Source of the DNA: Glandiceps talaboti
Lineage: Eukaryota > Hemichordata > Enteropneusta > Spengelidae
Reading direction: 5' to 3'
NCBI RefSeq assembly: GCF_964340395.1
Contig: NC_135571.1
Span: 10,862,440-10,926,439 of the forward strand
DNA: 64,000 nucleotides
The notes under the pieces are model-generated. The model was not told the DNA's origin and made no database searches. It worked only from the letters and a program-made list of their open reading frames with translations. Position numbers and translations under genes: made by a program. Below, in pieces: positions 37,746 to 51,334 of the stretch. The stretch's first letter is position 1. Each line of letters starts with the position of its first letter.

Positions 37746-40030
37746 TTGCTGCTGCATATTCAAAAGACACGCACAGTATTCTGCTTAATACTGAAACATA
37801 CTAAACTATCACTTGTAATTGACTGAACTCAAACTTGGTATAAAGACATAACTTACAAACGAACCGATGACGTAATTTATATTATGTATAAAATTGTCAA
37901 GGAAATCCGTACTATGCAACCAAGCTGTGCGACAAAGCCACAATTGTAATGTCATAGAAGACATATCCATCTATGCGTCGACATTAACTTTAGACCGTTT
38001 GAACGAGACTTTGCCTAGTCAATATATTTGCACTCGAGTAAATAAGTTAACAAACTCTATTCAGCTTGTGGCACTAGAGAAGCAAATGATGATAATAGAA
38101 CGTGTACACTAAATCATGAACTTCTAGCTATGCAACATTCAAACCCTCGTGTGGTGTAATCATTTTGTTTACTGCGCCCCTGAAAGTGTTCAAACGATTC
38201 AATCTGTATACGCTTATATAATGATCTAAGTCGATAATACAAGGACATGAACAGGCTGGCCTTTGTCTCATCAGCGATGAGGGCGACAGGCGCATGCTCA
38301 GTGACACGAATGTTGTCTCTCGACTGTTTTCGCTAATCGTACACCGGCCTTGTGGTGAGGATAATCCGAATACTTCGTTATATTATCCAACGGGGTGAAG
38401 GAGGAGGGGATATTCAAGTGGTTGAATAATTCTGGTTTAGTATAAAGGTTGATCACGGCGACGCTGTAAGCTGCGGACGAGGTCGCTTCAAATAAACAGA
38501 ACGGTAAGAATTTTCAATGTACGTAGTTTGCCCAGCCAGGCTTGACTCTGCCGTAGTTCCTTCCTTGTCAACCAACATGACGCTAGCACAGATAGCACAG
38601 ATATCATGGCCCAGATACAATTTTTTCCAAAGACACTTTAAAATGATTGTATTCATTATTGATGTTGCGTTGCTCGAACGTAGACAGTCTAATAATATTA
38701 TTGTTATCAATGCGTCTGGCACATCGACATTCCAAAATTACACGACTGCCAAAAATAGACGACATTTCGTCAACGTGAAACGTTCAATAACAAAGCAGTT
38801 GTTTAGTCACCTCTTTTGATATATGGTCAAAGCCCTTTTTGATATGGATGGGGGTGTTCGATGTACAGTTAGCATGCAAAGTAACATTGTTTTGTTTCTT
38901 GAAGGCCTACCCGTATAAAATTGTTATCCTGCGTCACTGTAGTGTAGTTAGTTTGGCACCGTTTTGGAGCCGACCCCGAACCCTTGTTGAAGAATGTCGA
39001 TGAAAACAAACATAAATATATTAGTGGTACGCTATCTATTAATAGACAGATAAACAAGGCACTGTAGCCACCAGTTGGCCAACTATGTACTGTGTAGCCA
39101 TGCACTTCTCAGTTATGTTACACGTAAACATTGTCAGTGATGTTGACGGCGCGTCTATCAGTTGAAAATATTTACTATTTTGTAGTGTATTATGTAACTG
39201 TTTTGTTCACCGAATAGGATGTCCAACTGACGTAATTGTAGCAATATGACATGGAGTTTTATTCCACAACTGACGGAGTTACACAACAAAGCCGTCGTAA
39301 TGGGCCAAAATTGAGCATGTGTTTCTAGCCTCACAGGTCATAGCAAATAGCATGGCCGTATGAAAGATATTCCTTATACCTCCATGGTCCACCCTAGTTG
39401 CAATAATTACAGCATTCGTTGCGGTTTTGAGGTTTTTTGAAAAGCTTTTTTGTCGTTCCGATGTTTAACTGGAAAACGTTTGTTGGATTCAACATGGATC
39501 TATTATTAGAGGTCTAATGTATCCATGGTTTGAACCACGGAACGAAAAAAAGCTCAAAAACAGAAAACACAAACAAACGGTACAGTTATTGCAGCTTAAA
39601 GGTCCGCCCTAGCTACCTATACCTCCATGGTATAACTGTCAGAGCAGAGTAACACACGGCTTTGTGTAGTGGGTGTGTGTACAGTACAATTACAGGTGAA
39701 ATTAGGACATTCATAACACACCTCGTATCTTTGTTATTGTTGTATGCGTCGTATTAAAATGTGATATGTTGTCACCATTGCACTGTTGGTGGGTCGCTGT
39801 CGGTTAATACTATCTCAGACTATCAGATTTGAGTATTATTTCTTACTAATGGAAATAACCTTGATATATACAGTAGTGTATACATGGGGAGTGTTTTCGT
39901 ATTTTTATACCATGGTTTTCACTTGATTTGCATATGATACTTTGAACTTTGACCCTTTCTGCCGTTAGGCATATCTCTGAGTAGCTCAGGCATTTCAGTC
40001 TTTTGGGAAATCCATTGTTCACACAGCATT
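37746..40030. other. Noncoding region with one promoter-like site
   Basis: No coding exon that I can support; open frames such as 38,517-38,819 lack family resemblance. 38,250-38,500 is less AT-rich than its surroundings and contains the TATA-like site listed separately. Confidence 0.4.
38441..38502 (+). promoter_or_regulatory. Candidate TATA promoter with short first exon
   Basis: TATAAAGG at 38,441 is followed by a locally GC-richer stretch and a good splice donor (AACG/GTAAGA, GT at 38,503). This could be the start of a transcript with a noncoding first exon. No downstream coding exon on + is identifiable before the DIRS element, so it may be spurious. Confidence 0.22.
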
Positions 40031-40042
40031 TATGTATGTATG

Positions 40043-40074
<32 letters not shown>

Positions 40075-40640
40075 TGTGTGTATGTATATGCATGTATGTA
40101 TGTATGTATGTGTGTATGTATGTATGTATGTATGTATGTATGTATGTATGTATGTATGTATGTATGTATGTATGTATGATAATGTATGTATGTATGTATG
40201 TATGTATGTATGTATGTATGTATGTATGTATGTATGTATGATAATGTATGTATGTATGTATGTATGTATGTATGTATGTATGTATGTATGTATGTATGTA
40301 TGTATGTATGTATGTATGTATGATAATGTATGTATGTATGATAATGTATGTATGTATGTATGTATGTATGTATGTATGTATGTATGTATGTATGTATGTA
40401 TGTATGTATGTATGATAATGTATGTATGTATGTATGTATGTATGTATGTATGTATGTATGTATGTATGTATGTATGTATGTACATACGTACGTATGTATG
40501 TATGTATGATAATGTATGTATGTATGTATGTATGTATGTATGTATGTGTGTGTGTGTGCGTGCGTGCGTGCATGGATGGATGGATGGATGGATGGATGTG
40601 TGTGTATGTATATGTGCGTGCGTTCGTTCGTTCACGTATT
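40031..40640. repeat. (TATG)n microsatellite with ATAATG interruptions
   Basis: About 520 bp of TATG units interrupted seven times by GATAATG, followed by GTGT, GTGC, GGAT and CGTT blocks to about 40,632. Long frames on both strands are artefacts. Confidence 0.97.
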
Positions 40641-43018
40641 AAAAGAATGCGATATATTGCGTAAAGTATTCAACTGATCACTGTGTACATTATAAACGTC
40701 AAATGTAATGACCCAAGGGAAACGGTATTAAAGATTCACCAGCTTTGTTATATTATAATATATTTCGATGATTGTGGCCATTCTGTTTTGCATTGTCCGA
40801 TCCTAGGACCATGTTTCGTAAGGTCGCCCAGTGGTTTAATTCAAAGCCATCTCCTCTCCAGTATATAGTTAGATCATAGCTGTATAAATAATAAGTAAGC
40901 ATTTTATGCATTCTCACCCTAGTTACGGAGCTATTAAAATGGTAATCTTGAAAGAAGTAGCATGACCAAATCGGTAACCATGGTTACATAGCTGTGCATG
41001 TGTGACATGTTTCAGTGAGTGACTTGAAAATGTAAGTCGAATATCACGTATGTTGCCTTAGGGTAGCGTGCATCAAACTGTTTGAACTATTACCTTGTGT
41101 GACGTCATATAATAGCAATGTGTAAAAACTGAAAATCTTACAGTTCACTCTTATTAAAATGATACAAGATATGCAAAGTTCATATTTACATGAACATCAA
41201 TCGTGAGTTAGGAACGTTAACAAACACCGTATCTGTTGTTTTTTTTGTTTTGTTTTTTTGTTTTTTGTTTTTTGTTTTTAAATTATTTTCTTACTTTTTT
41301 GAAAGTTTGTTGTTAAAAATGCAACATTTCCAAAGCCTTGTATAAAATTTATTGTTTTGCAGTGTGCGTTCATTTTGTTAAGTGTAAGTTTTGAAAGAGA
41401 TAAGCCTGAAGATTATGATGTAAAATTTATCACATTTTCTAATAAACTTAAAACCCCAAATAGATAAGGTGTTAACAGTTTAGGCAAAATATAAAAAATA
41501 AATTGTGTGTTTCTGAGAAGCCGACTGACCCTCAACATTGTTAAAACATTTAAAACAAAAAGTTGAGAAATTATTTGTCTTCTTAACCTTCATGTACGTC
41601 TGTTTTCTTTGCCCAGCGATGTCTGTATATATTTCATCAAAGCATCACAGAAGGGGGAGGGGGGTATTCTGACTGACATTTCGTTTTTTTGGGGTCGAAG
41701 CAATATTTAAAAAAAAATGAAAACAGTTAATATAAAATAAACAATTAAAAAGATGAAATCAAATCAAATCAAATCCCGATCTACCTACCTACACTATTCT
41801 CTGAGGCCATGTTGTTGGAAGCACACAATTACTTTTTTGCCTTTTTTCGTAGTAACTACATTTGTATGGCAGATTTGCCATTCACCACGAAAGAGATCAT
41901 ACGTATTTACAAGGTGTGTATAATGGAGTTTTAAGATCTCATTACAAAAGAAAACGTATTTACCTAGAAGGCGGTGGTACATATAAAAACGTATTTATCT
42001 AGTAGGTGTCAGATGTACGACTGAATTGCTTACACAACGAGGTAATGGCACCTAAGATATATGTATGCCGAAACACAAAATATGTTATTAGTTAAAACTG
42101 AATGAATAACCCATGCCAGTCATTAAGGACTTTTTAATGAGGTAATAAATGCTCATCCATTTATTTGTCGACGTTAGATTATTAGCTCGTAAAATTTAAT
42201 GTCAATAGATGAATATAGCAGACATGTTTCCCCTTTCCTCACCATCCAAACACGGGCATTGATATGAACTCACTTTACCAACATACAAGAATCCATTAAT
42301 AATTTTCATGAAACAAAACCACGTGAGTTTGTGTACAAATGGGGCATAGTAGCCGTTATGTCTACCTTGGCGAAACCTATAATTCATGAGTAGTTTTCAC
42401 CCAAGGTATTTCCTGTTGGATGCTTTATCGTCATTATTAGACATATAATGATGGTACATATCTGATATATCCCCCTCCCGCCTCTCAGTTAACAAGTGAG
42501 TGGCGTCTACTGCATGGATAAACAAATGTCATTTGATTCAAGGAAAACAGCTACCATCAAAATAAAAAACCTAGATTTTCCATTATGAATATATGGTTGA
42601 TATTTTCCATTATGAATATATGGTTGATATTTTGATAACAGGAAACCTTATTAGATGGTAGCTTAGATAAAATACAATATTAGCCTAAGTGTAGACTTAT
42701 AAGCCAAATGCTACTACATTATTTCCGCTATCCCATCTATAATTTTTTTTTTTAAATTTTGGTTTGTCCTTCCAAGTCTACTATGATTCTTTAAATCTGC
42801 TGGTATTAAGCCACGCCCTACCCCACACATAACAGGTGCAAAACTTTGGTGTAAATTTGAATAGAGGCTGACAGTGTGTGGGCTTGTCACATTTTAATTT
42901 CTAGTTAAGTTTTATTTTCTAAAGTTACATATAAAAGCCCATTTGGCTGGGAGGTTGTGTATTGTAATTGTTTTGTAGATTTGTCATGCTTTACCTCATG
43001 TCACTAAAATAAACTATT
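40641..43018. other. Noncoding region with scattered short repeats
   Basis: It contains a palindromic 14-mer GTAACCATGGTTAC near 40,975, a T/TTTTG-rich tract at 41,225-41,285, an AAATC run at 41,755-41,776, and a perfect 25-bp tandem duplication at 42,573-42,625 (TTTTCCATTATGAATATATG). No gene seen. Confidence 0.5.
41565..41690 (+). repeat. Dispersed repeat, inverted partner of 45,025-45,115
   Basis: CTTCATGTACGTCTGTTTTC, GCCCAGCGATG and GACTGACATTTCG recur in reverse order and orientation at 45,028-45,108 (CATCGCTGGG, AAAACGTACATGAAGG). Additional direct similarity (ACCTACCTAC, CTATT, TCTGA, CCATGTT) links 41,780-41,815 with 45,445-45,485. Confidence 0.65.
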
Positions 43019-43062
<44 letters not shown>

Positions 43063-43070
43063 GCTACTAC

Positions 43071-43126
<56 letters not shown>
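43019..43126. repeat. (TAC)n-(TAG)n palindromic trinucleotide array
   Basis: About 50 bp of ACT/CTA repeats meet about 55 bp of TAG/AGT repeats at CTAG (43,070-43,073), so the array is its own inverted repeat and can fold into one long hairpin. One CTG interruption lies at 43,061. Confidence 0.95.
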
Positions 43127-43441
43127 TATACCTGCCTGTAAAACACCTAATTATGGAATCACCATGTGACCGTATTGCGCGATTTAAATATGTCTAATTA
43201 TTTCTTCGACCAATCACGCTCTATGGCAGAATACCATTCAAGACCAGAGAAACTAAAGAATCGTTGTAGACTCGGAAGGACGAGCAAAAAACCCACAAAA
43301 CTCAAAATGTCAGTTAGGGTAGAGGAAATAGTGTAGTGGTTTTAGTCCTTTGCATTTGTAAGTCTACAGGTAGGCTAAAGAAATATGTTTAAAGCACTTA
43401 TAAACTTCCTGACGCGTCAATGTTACTGTGTTTATACAAAC

Positions 43442-43473
43442 CATAGACCCTCCACCCAGGTGGAGGGTCTATG
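43442..43473. repeat. Near-perfect 32-bp palindrome with flanking direct repeats
   Basis: Arms CATAGACCCTCCACC and GGTGGAGGGTCTATG around a two-base loop, flanked on both sides by TACAAAC. It resembles a minimal transposon remnant with a 7-8 bp target duplication, or a structured RNA/DNA hairpin. Confidence 0.8.
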
Positions 43474-46400
43474 TACAAACTAAGAACATCATTCAATTCC
43501 TGCAAAGTGTAGAACAGTCACGTTGTCATTATTAAGTGGTAAACCACACAATGATGTTGATGATAGGGGGTCGACCTATTCCAGATTTAACTAACCCATG
43601 AATCCATGTTTGTCTTTCGGTCACGGTTCCCTACTTTACTTTCCAATCTTCAGTATTCTCCTGTACGTATCAAATCAATGATTTGTACTTCTCGCATGCG
43701 CAGAGCAAACGCTACACAAATTCAACACGGGAATTCCTTCATTGCCATGATAGTGGGGTCTAGATCTTCATCGTTGTCACCCTAATCATCGACCATGGAA
43801 AGTGGATTCACTCTCAGACCTCGTTTATATTTCCCCTGTGTAGAAACAGTTACGCATGAAAGTTATGATTACATCGCAAAATGAACGAGCCAACCTTATT
43901 TGAGCAAATATATTGGCAATTTCCACCAAAGAAGTGGCGGGAAAGTCGAATGGAATAACCCGACATTTTACCTGGCTTTAATCCAATTGCCATGTGTCTG
44001 CTAAGTGTTCTAGATTTTCAAGAACGCTGAGCCTGCTCTACATCTTTGTGTGTTATTTTTAGTAGTAAATGTACTTATTGCTTTCATAGCAATTATTCCA
44101 TCACTTGTGTGTAACTTGACATGTGTCTTTATCAATCAATGTATCTCTCAGTTGTTCAGTGTATAAATGCTATTTGTCTGTCAAATAATCAAATTTTAAT
44201 TCAAAACGCTTTCAGTCAATTTACTGGCGTCGAACGATCATACTCAATCAGTTTGTTACTGAAGGATACATTGCTTTACATCACATCATTGTGTCAGTCA
44301 AGTCTGACCCGGTTGACGCCAACTGTCGTCTGCCTCCTTCCCGCCAAATTCATAAAATATTCAATTTGTTGGAAAGGAGGGGGGTGTGTGTTGATGTTTG
44401 GGGACAATGGATAACATCGTCGCCTACAAAAAAAGCAAATTACGTATTTTTTATCACCCCCCCAAAAAAAACAAACAAAACCCCCCCCCAAAAAACCCAC
44501 CCCAAAACAAAACAAAACAAAAACAAACAAACAAACAAAAACACAGAAGAAGAAGAAAGGGGAATAACAACTTCAGAGTATGTTAAACATTTCAGGAAGC
44601 AATTAGAAACCTTGCTGCAATTATGACCATCCTATAAATTCGCATCCACTAAGCTATCAACGACCGCAGCATGTGCACTGAGCTCAGTTGAAATGATATA
44701 CAGTGATTGTCTCAAAGCAATTAAATTAGACGCATTACTTAATATAAGCTATGCTTTGTCATCATTTAGTAGGACACATATATGTATACTAATAGCTATG
44801 AACATTCACATTAATCACTACATCTGCTTATGACAAATGTAAGTAGTAGGACACGATTTACAGTTGTCACGTGATATGTATTTAGACATGCTCATAACAC
44901 ATGGGATTTTGATCACATCTGTGAAGTCTATATATACATGCATTTTACGATTCCTTCTACAAGTCCATAAATATCTGAGCATTTAGAAAGATCTCTATGC
45001 AAGATTGCGTCGTGCCAAATCCAAATGAAATGTCGGTCAGAATACCCGTTGTCATATCATCGCTGGGAAAAGAAAACGTACATGAAGGTCAAGAAGACAA
45101 AGAATTTCATATCGTTTTGTTTTAAAAGTTTAAACAATGTTTAGACCCTAAACATATTTTACACACGAAAAAGTAACATTAAGACAATTCTATTTCCCTG
45201 TAGATTTTCTTGCCGAAGTATCTTTGGTTACTTCTTTTTCTAAAATCACATTTCAGAGAGAATTGATGCCATTTCAGCGTATAACAGATTAGTCTACATA
45301 TTGTGTTCGTCTTCTGAATCACATAATTGTCTTCATTTACTTCTTTTACACCTCATCAACTGCTATGGAAGTATTGTGATCAACGAATATCTTGTCTTTG
45401 GGTCCAAGTAATTAAAAAATAAAATGTAAATAAAATATAATCAGGACCTACCTACCCTATTTTCTGAAGTCATGTTATCGGAAACAAACGTTAAAAAAAA
45501 AAAAAATTTTGCAATAATTTTTGTAAATCGGATTTCATCTCTTTAGAAGATGTACGGCGAGTTCGCAGTTTCTGGTTTATAGTTTACATTAAATTTATTA
45601 CCGGGAAAGTAAAATAATGTTTTCATAAGTATGTTGCATTCTGACAGTGAACGTGTTTTTGCTAAGGCCAAATAAAAAAGTTGTTGGCGAATATGGTAAA
45701 ACTGACATAGTTTCCGTACACGGTACATAAGTGGGGGGGGGGGGGGGGGGGCGGCGCTGGTAAAGTGACTTCGGAACTCGGGTAGAATTTACTTCCTTAC
45801 TGCCCTTAACAAAACATTGACTGAATCCGCTTGTAAAAAGAGAATAACAATGTTTTCGTATAGAATACTAGTATAATGAGTCGTTAAACATAAATTTTAT
45901 TTTGATTGCCATCAACTGTGACATCACTAACAAAATGTCATATAAAGGTCACCGTATCGAAGCTGTATGGCACATTATGGACTGAAATTAGCAGTGCTTC
46001 CAAATCGTTGGTCGAAAATAAATCAAATCAATTGAAATCAGAGATACATTTAACAATTCGTCTACAAAATTATTAACAACTGAGGAACTTTCATCTGTAG
46101 ACATTGTGATCTCAAACGAACTCGTACAAAATAGTGATAGATCATTCCCCATCTGTGAATATGTATACAAATTGGTATTCCTCGTGTAATATCCAAATGG
46201 TAGACGAATAGTCTAGGCAGTGTCGTTATTCAAAGTTAAAAAAGACATTGAGTTTGGAATGAACCCAGAACAGAAACTGCTCCTGGCCACCATCAAATGT
46301 AAATTTTCATGATTGCCATCACGTGACTATGTAGCCTAAAGTGAAACTCTAGTCAGGGTTGATGATGACGTCATTCTTGTATTCGATAGCAGCGATGGCT

Positions 46401-46889
46401 TGATTTGAAATGAAAATCTTGCAATCACGTGGACAGCTAATTTGATGACAGGTTCTTTTAAGAATCAAAGCTATTCCTTGTGTTGTGTGATATTTTTTTT
46501 GTTTGGTGGTAGTAAAAAGGTCCTGACTTCAGAAATAACTCCCTCGGCATTTTAGTATTAGAAATTGGTTATGCATTTAATACCATATACAATTATCTGA
46601 TGCATGATTTACTCGATTATCATCAGACATAATGTATGAACGATTTTAAGATGTAATACATTATTACATACCTCAATATGCACATGTTAAGTTTCCATTG
46701 TTTCATATACAAATAATATGTGGAGGATTTTATGATGTAATATTTTACTCTATACCTAAAAATGCACGTTAGCGTTCCATTGATATGAACGGTCATGAGA
46801 AGGCGCATAATTATTACAGACACATCTCCACAGCTTGTACTATAAATTGATGATAAGGCCTAATGAAAAAAATTGTAAGATTCCGATTA
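43474..46889. other. Noncoding region
   Basis: Holds a C/A-rich homopolymer-like tract (44,456-44,545), the partner repeat at 45,025-45,115, a G run at 45,733-45,751, and no coding exon that I can support. The frame at 44,121-44,414 has no recognised domain. Confidence 0.45.
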
Positions 46890-47215
46890 CGCTCAATTTT
46901 AGAATAGGTGGGGTAGGTAGATTTTTATTTTATTTTATCATATTTGTTTTCCTGTGTGAGTGTCTAGTGTCTCTTTGCTGTTTATTTCTTCCCATAAGAT
47001 GTACAGCCATTACTGATTGAAAGAACAGTTTTATTTTGTCTTTTTAAGTTGATGTCAGTTTCCGCATCCTCTATTTCTTGTGAGACTTCACAAATTTTGC
47101 GATTTTATTAATTTTTTCTCGAATACGTAAAAAAAAGTTTAGGGTAGGCACCGCAGTGGGATCGAGTAACACGAACCAAACAATTATTTTTTTAGGCCTA
47201 AACTGACATTTGCAT
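46890..47215 (+). mobile_element. Dispersed repeat, third copy of the palindrome-edge family
   Basis: CATAAGATGTACAGCCA, ATTTTGTCTTTTTAAGTTGA, TGTCAGTTTC and TTCTTGTGAGACTTC line up with 29,370-29,560. It ends with TTTTTTTAGGCCTAAAC, matching GTTTAGGCCTTA beyond the palindrome-edge copy. Confidence 0.65.
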
Positions 47216-48479
47216 AACCAGAGGGTCATACATGACAACCGTACGTGCTTCTGTAATATTCATATAATTATCTGAGTATGCACACAGGGATCGCATTCCC
47301 ATGTTTGAATTTTTTAAGAAGATTCATCTTTCGTACTGTAGTTTTCTGATATATTAGAAGATAAAGTCGACGCTCTAATTTGAATAATTATTTAAAGTGT
47401 AAATTTTACAGCATTGGTGTAACATTTATTAGTTAAATGAATAAGACAAACACATTGCATATGGAAATGTGATGTTAATATTATGTAATCTTAATTATTC
47501 AGAGCAGATGAGAGATTTTTAGCATACTATTCACCAGAGTATTAGCATAACTATAAGTACCAACTGAGTATCGTCGAGGAATACCATAAGTAAGCCTTGA
47601 AGTGAGCACTTCCTGGCAGTGACGATTATTCAAATATTTCATTTCCCCTATATATAACATGATGGGTATTATGCATAATTACGTTCTAATATGTAAATGA
47701 AGGCATATTATGCTCAATGATATATAATTGTAGGTTAATACCTTTCTAGGTCAGGCTTTCGCTCTCAGGTTCTGGCACCAGTGTTGTTTAATAGAGAACT
47801 GTTTTTTCCGTATCTTGTAGTAAAATAATCCATATGTGAACTGGGTCTTTGAATAGCTATTTGAAAACACTACAGTGTGACCTACTTAACTGATGACCTA
47901 ACATTTGATACATAAAGCCTGTGTTTCTGTGTCATAAGTGTTCTTCACGAGTCATTATTCCTAGACAAAATGACGACGTGACCGGCCGCATGAGCTGATT
48001 ACAATCAATCACTAGTCAGCAGATGAAACCATAAAGCCTTCTAGAACTGTCACTCAAAATGCACCTGTCATGTTTTATTAAATGGCTACACGAGAAAACT
48101 ATACAAAATATACCCCATAACATAGAGGTATTCGAAAATTAATTGTAGCATACCTCTCCTTAGTACCTTAATATGGATATAGACCCAGTAATCGCTAAGA
48201 TGAAATTATTAAGAAAACAAACTTGGCACTTTACGATATTATTCAACATGGCTTAGTACTAGTATATTAAGACGACTTCTTATCTTCACAATGGAATGCC
48301 TTATCAATATTAACCACGTGATTAGTTTAGATGTTATGACAAGTATTACTGCTATGCACTGCTACTCCATCATGGGTGTTTGCGTATGAAAATTGAATTG
48401 TAATCTACCAGATATGATGAGAGGACGGATAATATCCTTTTAATAAACTTTTTGGGATGTAATATTTTATTACATACTG
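47216..48479. other. Noncoding region
   Basis: I see nothing supportable beyond AT-rich single-copy-looking DNA. Confidence 0.4.
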
Positions 48480-48800
48480 AGTTAAAGTGGTCATTTGTTA
48501 GATTTGTAATTTACAAAAACAATTTTATCATGGCTTCCTACTTAAAAATTCAATGAAACAACATATGCCAAGTCTTTGTTGGTAACTCAATAAATTGCAA
48601 AATATTGACAATTGTGTAAAATGTTTGTTATTATACGTACAATAAGAAACCCTTTGCATTTTTTTAGCATTTTGCAATGCATTGAATTTCAAACACAGAC
48701 TTTCTCTATGTTGTCACACAGATTTTCAAGTAGGCAGCCATGATACAAATTTAAATCTAACATAAATACCCAAATCCTCCTCCCATATGGCCACTTCAAT
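48480..48800. mobile_element. MITE-like element with GTGGYCAT termini
   Basis: Left end GTTAAAGTGGTCATTTG and right end CATATGGCCACTTCAA are inverted. The interior (CTCAATAAATTGCAAAATAT, TTCAAGTAGG) is shared with the truncated copy at 18,538-18,805. Confidence 0.65.
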
Positions 48801-49570
48801 GTTTATATGATGAGAAATGTGTTGAATCTTTCATTATGATTAATACATTACCAAACAGTAAGTGTATGTTTGCACAATCATATTTTTGTATATAGTAACT
48901 ACCCTTTCTCTCCCACTCATTGCTCGTGGGCGATATAAGCTTCACCCTGCTGAGCAAGTATCCCGGATGTTCAAACATGAAAAACATTTTAATTCATGTG
49001 TATATTGAGGCATGCTATAAAAGATAATTTACTGAGACTACTTTCCAAAATAATGTTTTATCACAACGCCAGTTGGGAGCGTTAGCTATAGCATGTAGTA
49101 TAACTTACTTTTATCGCGTATAATAAAATGCTCGGATAGGCTCATCAGATGGAAGTAACTATGAACAACTCTGACATTCAGGTCTACAAACTAATCAACC
49201 AAAAGCGAATTGTATAGTTTTTATTGCGTAGATAGTTACAACGAGGATGTATGCATACATACATACATACATAAATCAATGAACCAAATACCCTAGTCAG
49301 TCATTGTACATAACAAACAACTATGTTTTATGCATAAACAGAACGATGGAATTCAGATGTTTCAACCTTTATATTTTACATTTTCCATACGCTTTATATT
49401 TTGTTATCACAGTGACGTTACGCTATAAAATAGATGGTTCAAAATGATTTTGGTACATTACGTGATCATTTAGCAAAACGTAGAAAAAACGCTATTCGTA
49501 CATAATATGCCAACCTCACCAAACACTATCAATGTGAATTTGACCCAAAATAAGATGTCTGAGTGTATTA
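48801..49570. other. Noncoding region
   Basis: A short CATA run at 49,255-49,272; otherwise nothing recognised. Confidence 0.4.
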
Positions 49571-50000
49571 GTGGCGAGATAATTAGTCAATTGTAGGATT
49601 TAAAAAAACAACCTAAATTTGTTTTACTTACGTAAGCCTCAGACACCCCCACCACCCACCCACCCCTTCTAACTAAACTGGCCAAAATGAAAATTGCTTC
49701 AAACCATACAATCAATTTCAAATCAGTATGTAGTAGTACGTAGTGCTATAAATATAAAGCCAGTATGTAGTGAGTAAAACTTATTTTTTTGCTGACACTT
49801 TACTTTAGTGCCATGCATTTACTCTAGCAAAAAAATCTTCCTTTTCTCAATTTGACATTTAAAAAAAAAATATGTGTACTTAGGGGTACAACCATCCATT
49901 AAAAGTAAAATCGATTTTGTAGGATGAGAACTAAAATGGCTCCCCCCCCCTAAAAGAATTTTTTTTTTAATCCTACATTGAACTATTGATCTCGCCCCTG
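49571..50000. mobile_element. MITE-like element with GCGAGAT termini
   Basis: Left GTGGCGAGATAATTAGTCAA...GTAGGATTTAAAAAAA is mirrored by TTTTTTTTAATCCTAC...AATAGTTGTATC-like sequence ending GATCTCGCCC on the right. The left half also matches 4,645-4,800. No ORF. Confidence 0.65.
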
Positions 50001-51188
50001 ACTTGTAAGTACCTGTATTTTTTAAACTAAATTGAATTGAAAAGTGGGACCTCAATTCTTGACTAAGCTTCTCTCTGTATTATTTTTGACAAGAAAAAAA
50101 TACAACGCATATTATATGCATAACTTGACTAAACAAGTGGGCGTTCTTTCAAATTCGGTATGCAGAGAAATATAACGTGTTGCACAGCATGTTTGAACAT
50201 GTGACAGTGTCTACAATATTGTCTAATTAATCACATACAACAGACGATTATCCATGACATGATTTCATTGTAAATGCATAATTATATTTACCATGGATGA
50301 TTTGGATGAACAAGTCGGTGAAATGTAATTATGTTATAGTTCACTGCAGCCATGAGACTTATAAGTAATATTTAAAATAAATATTTGATGATAGCTCTGC
50401 GGGTTTTAAATTAGTTAATGTACACTAATAGTAGTATATATTATTATCAAAGTAGGCTATTGCTTGAACCTTGACACTGGTATGTTCTGAACATATAACT
50501 CTAAGGCTTTTATTTCGCACGTCATGGATGTGAAAATTAAGAGGATAACAGGAACTGACAATGATTGGAATACAGACTTGAATCCATTCAATCTAGATAT
50601 GAACTAATATTTCCCGCCTCGAAACTTTGGAACCCAAATGGAAAGAATACATTATTCACGTGTTTCCCTACCATCTAACCTTAATCTTCCTTTCAGGGCA
50701 TATGTTTGGGTTCTTTCTATGCGTACTTTACCGTTTATTTGAACTTGTGGTGGATCGTTCTATTTTAGTATATAGGTATATTTCAGGTATTTCGCTTACA
50801 TATATTTCCCCTAGCATTTTATAAAAGAATATTAATTTGGATTATACTTATGCACAAGGACTGTATTACTAAGTTGTCACTTTTGCACTCCTAGATATGA
50901 ATTGCACATGACATGAACTTATTTTTTGCTTTTTTTGAGTTATTTGTGTGAAACCTAGGTTATATAATGTAACATAATAACTCGCAATATAAAATAATTC
51001 AAAAGTAACAGACAAAATATGGACAGTTCCTAGAATTTGTACTGACGTTTCGAATATATATATTCTTCAACTAGGTTGAGGTAAGATAACCGTGAACAAC
51101 AACCCGACAGCTACCGATAAATGTATGTCTGATGAGTTATACTACTCTACATTACTGGAAGGTGGTTAGCCTACCAGTTGTATTGAAT
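50001..51188. other. Noncoding region
   Basis: No exon, RNA gene or element identified. Confidence 0.4.
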
Positions 51189-51334
51189 GAAGTACTAACT
51201 CTACTACACAATTTCCGCTAACCTACTAAACTGACATTTTGGGTTTTGAAATTTCTCTTGTTCTTCTCGGAGACAAGAAAACCAAAATGTCAGTTAGGAT
51301 AGCGGAAATAGTGTAGCGGCGTTAGTCCTTCAAG
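51189..51334. mobile_element. Hairpin MITE, about 146 bp
   Basis: The two halves are inverted copies: CTACACAATTTCCGCTAACC...AAACTGACATTTT against AAAATGTCAGTTAGGATAGC...GAAATAGTGTAG, outer ends GAAGTACTAAC/GTTAGTCCTTC. A half copy (AAAATGTCAGTTAGGG...GGAAATAGTGTAG) occurs at about 43,305-43,355. Confidence 0.78.

Noticed and set aside
40019-40664. Long ORFs on both strands in the TATG array
   Set aside because: Tetranucleotide repeat translations. The Ser-Leu, Arg-Glu and Asp-Arg-Gln-Thr ORFs at 19,254, 26,721, 30,770 and 36,505 are rejected for the same reason.
43861-44414. Possible gene around the 97-codon ORF at 44,121
   Set aside because: No recognised domain, no paired splice sites, and composition like the surrounding DNA.
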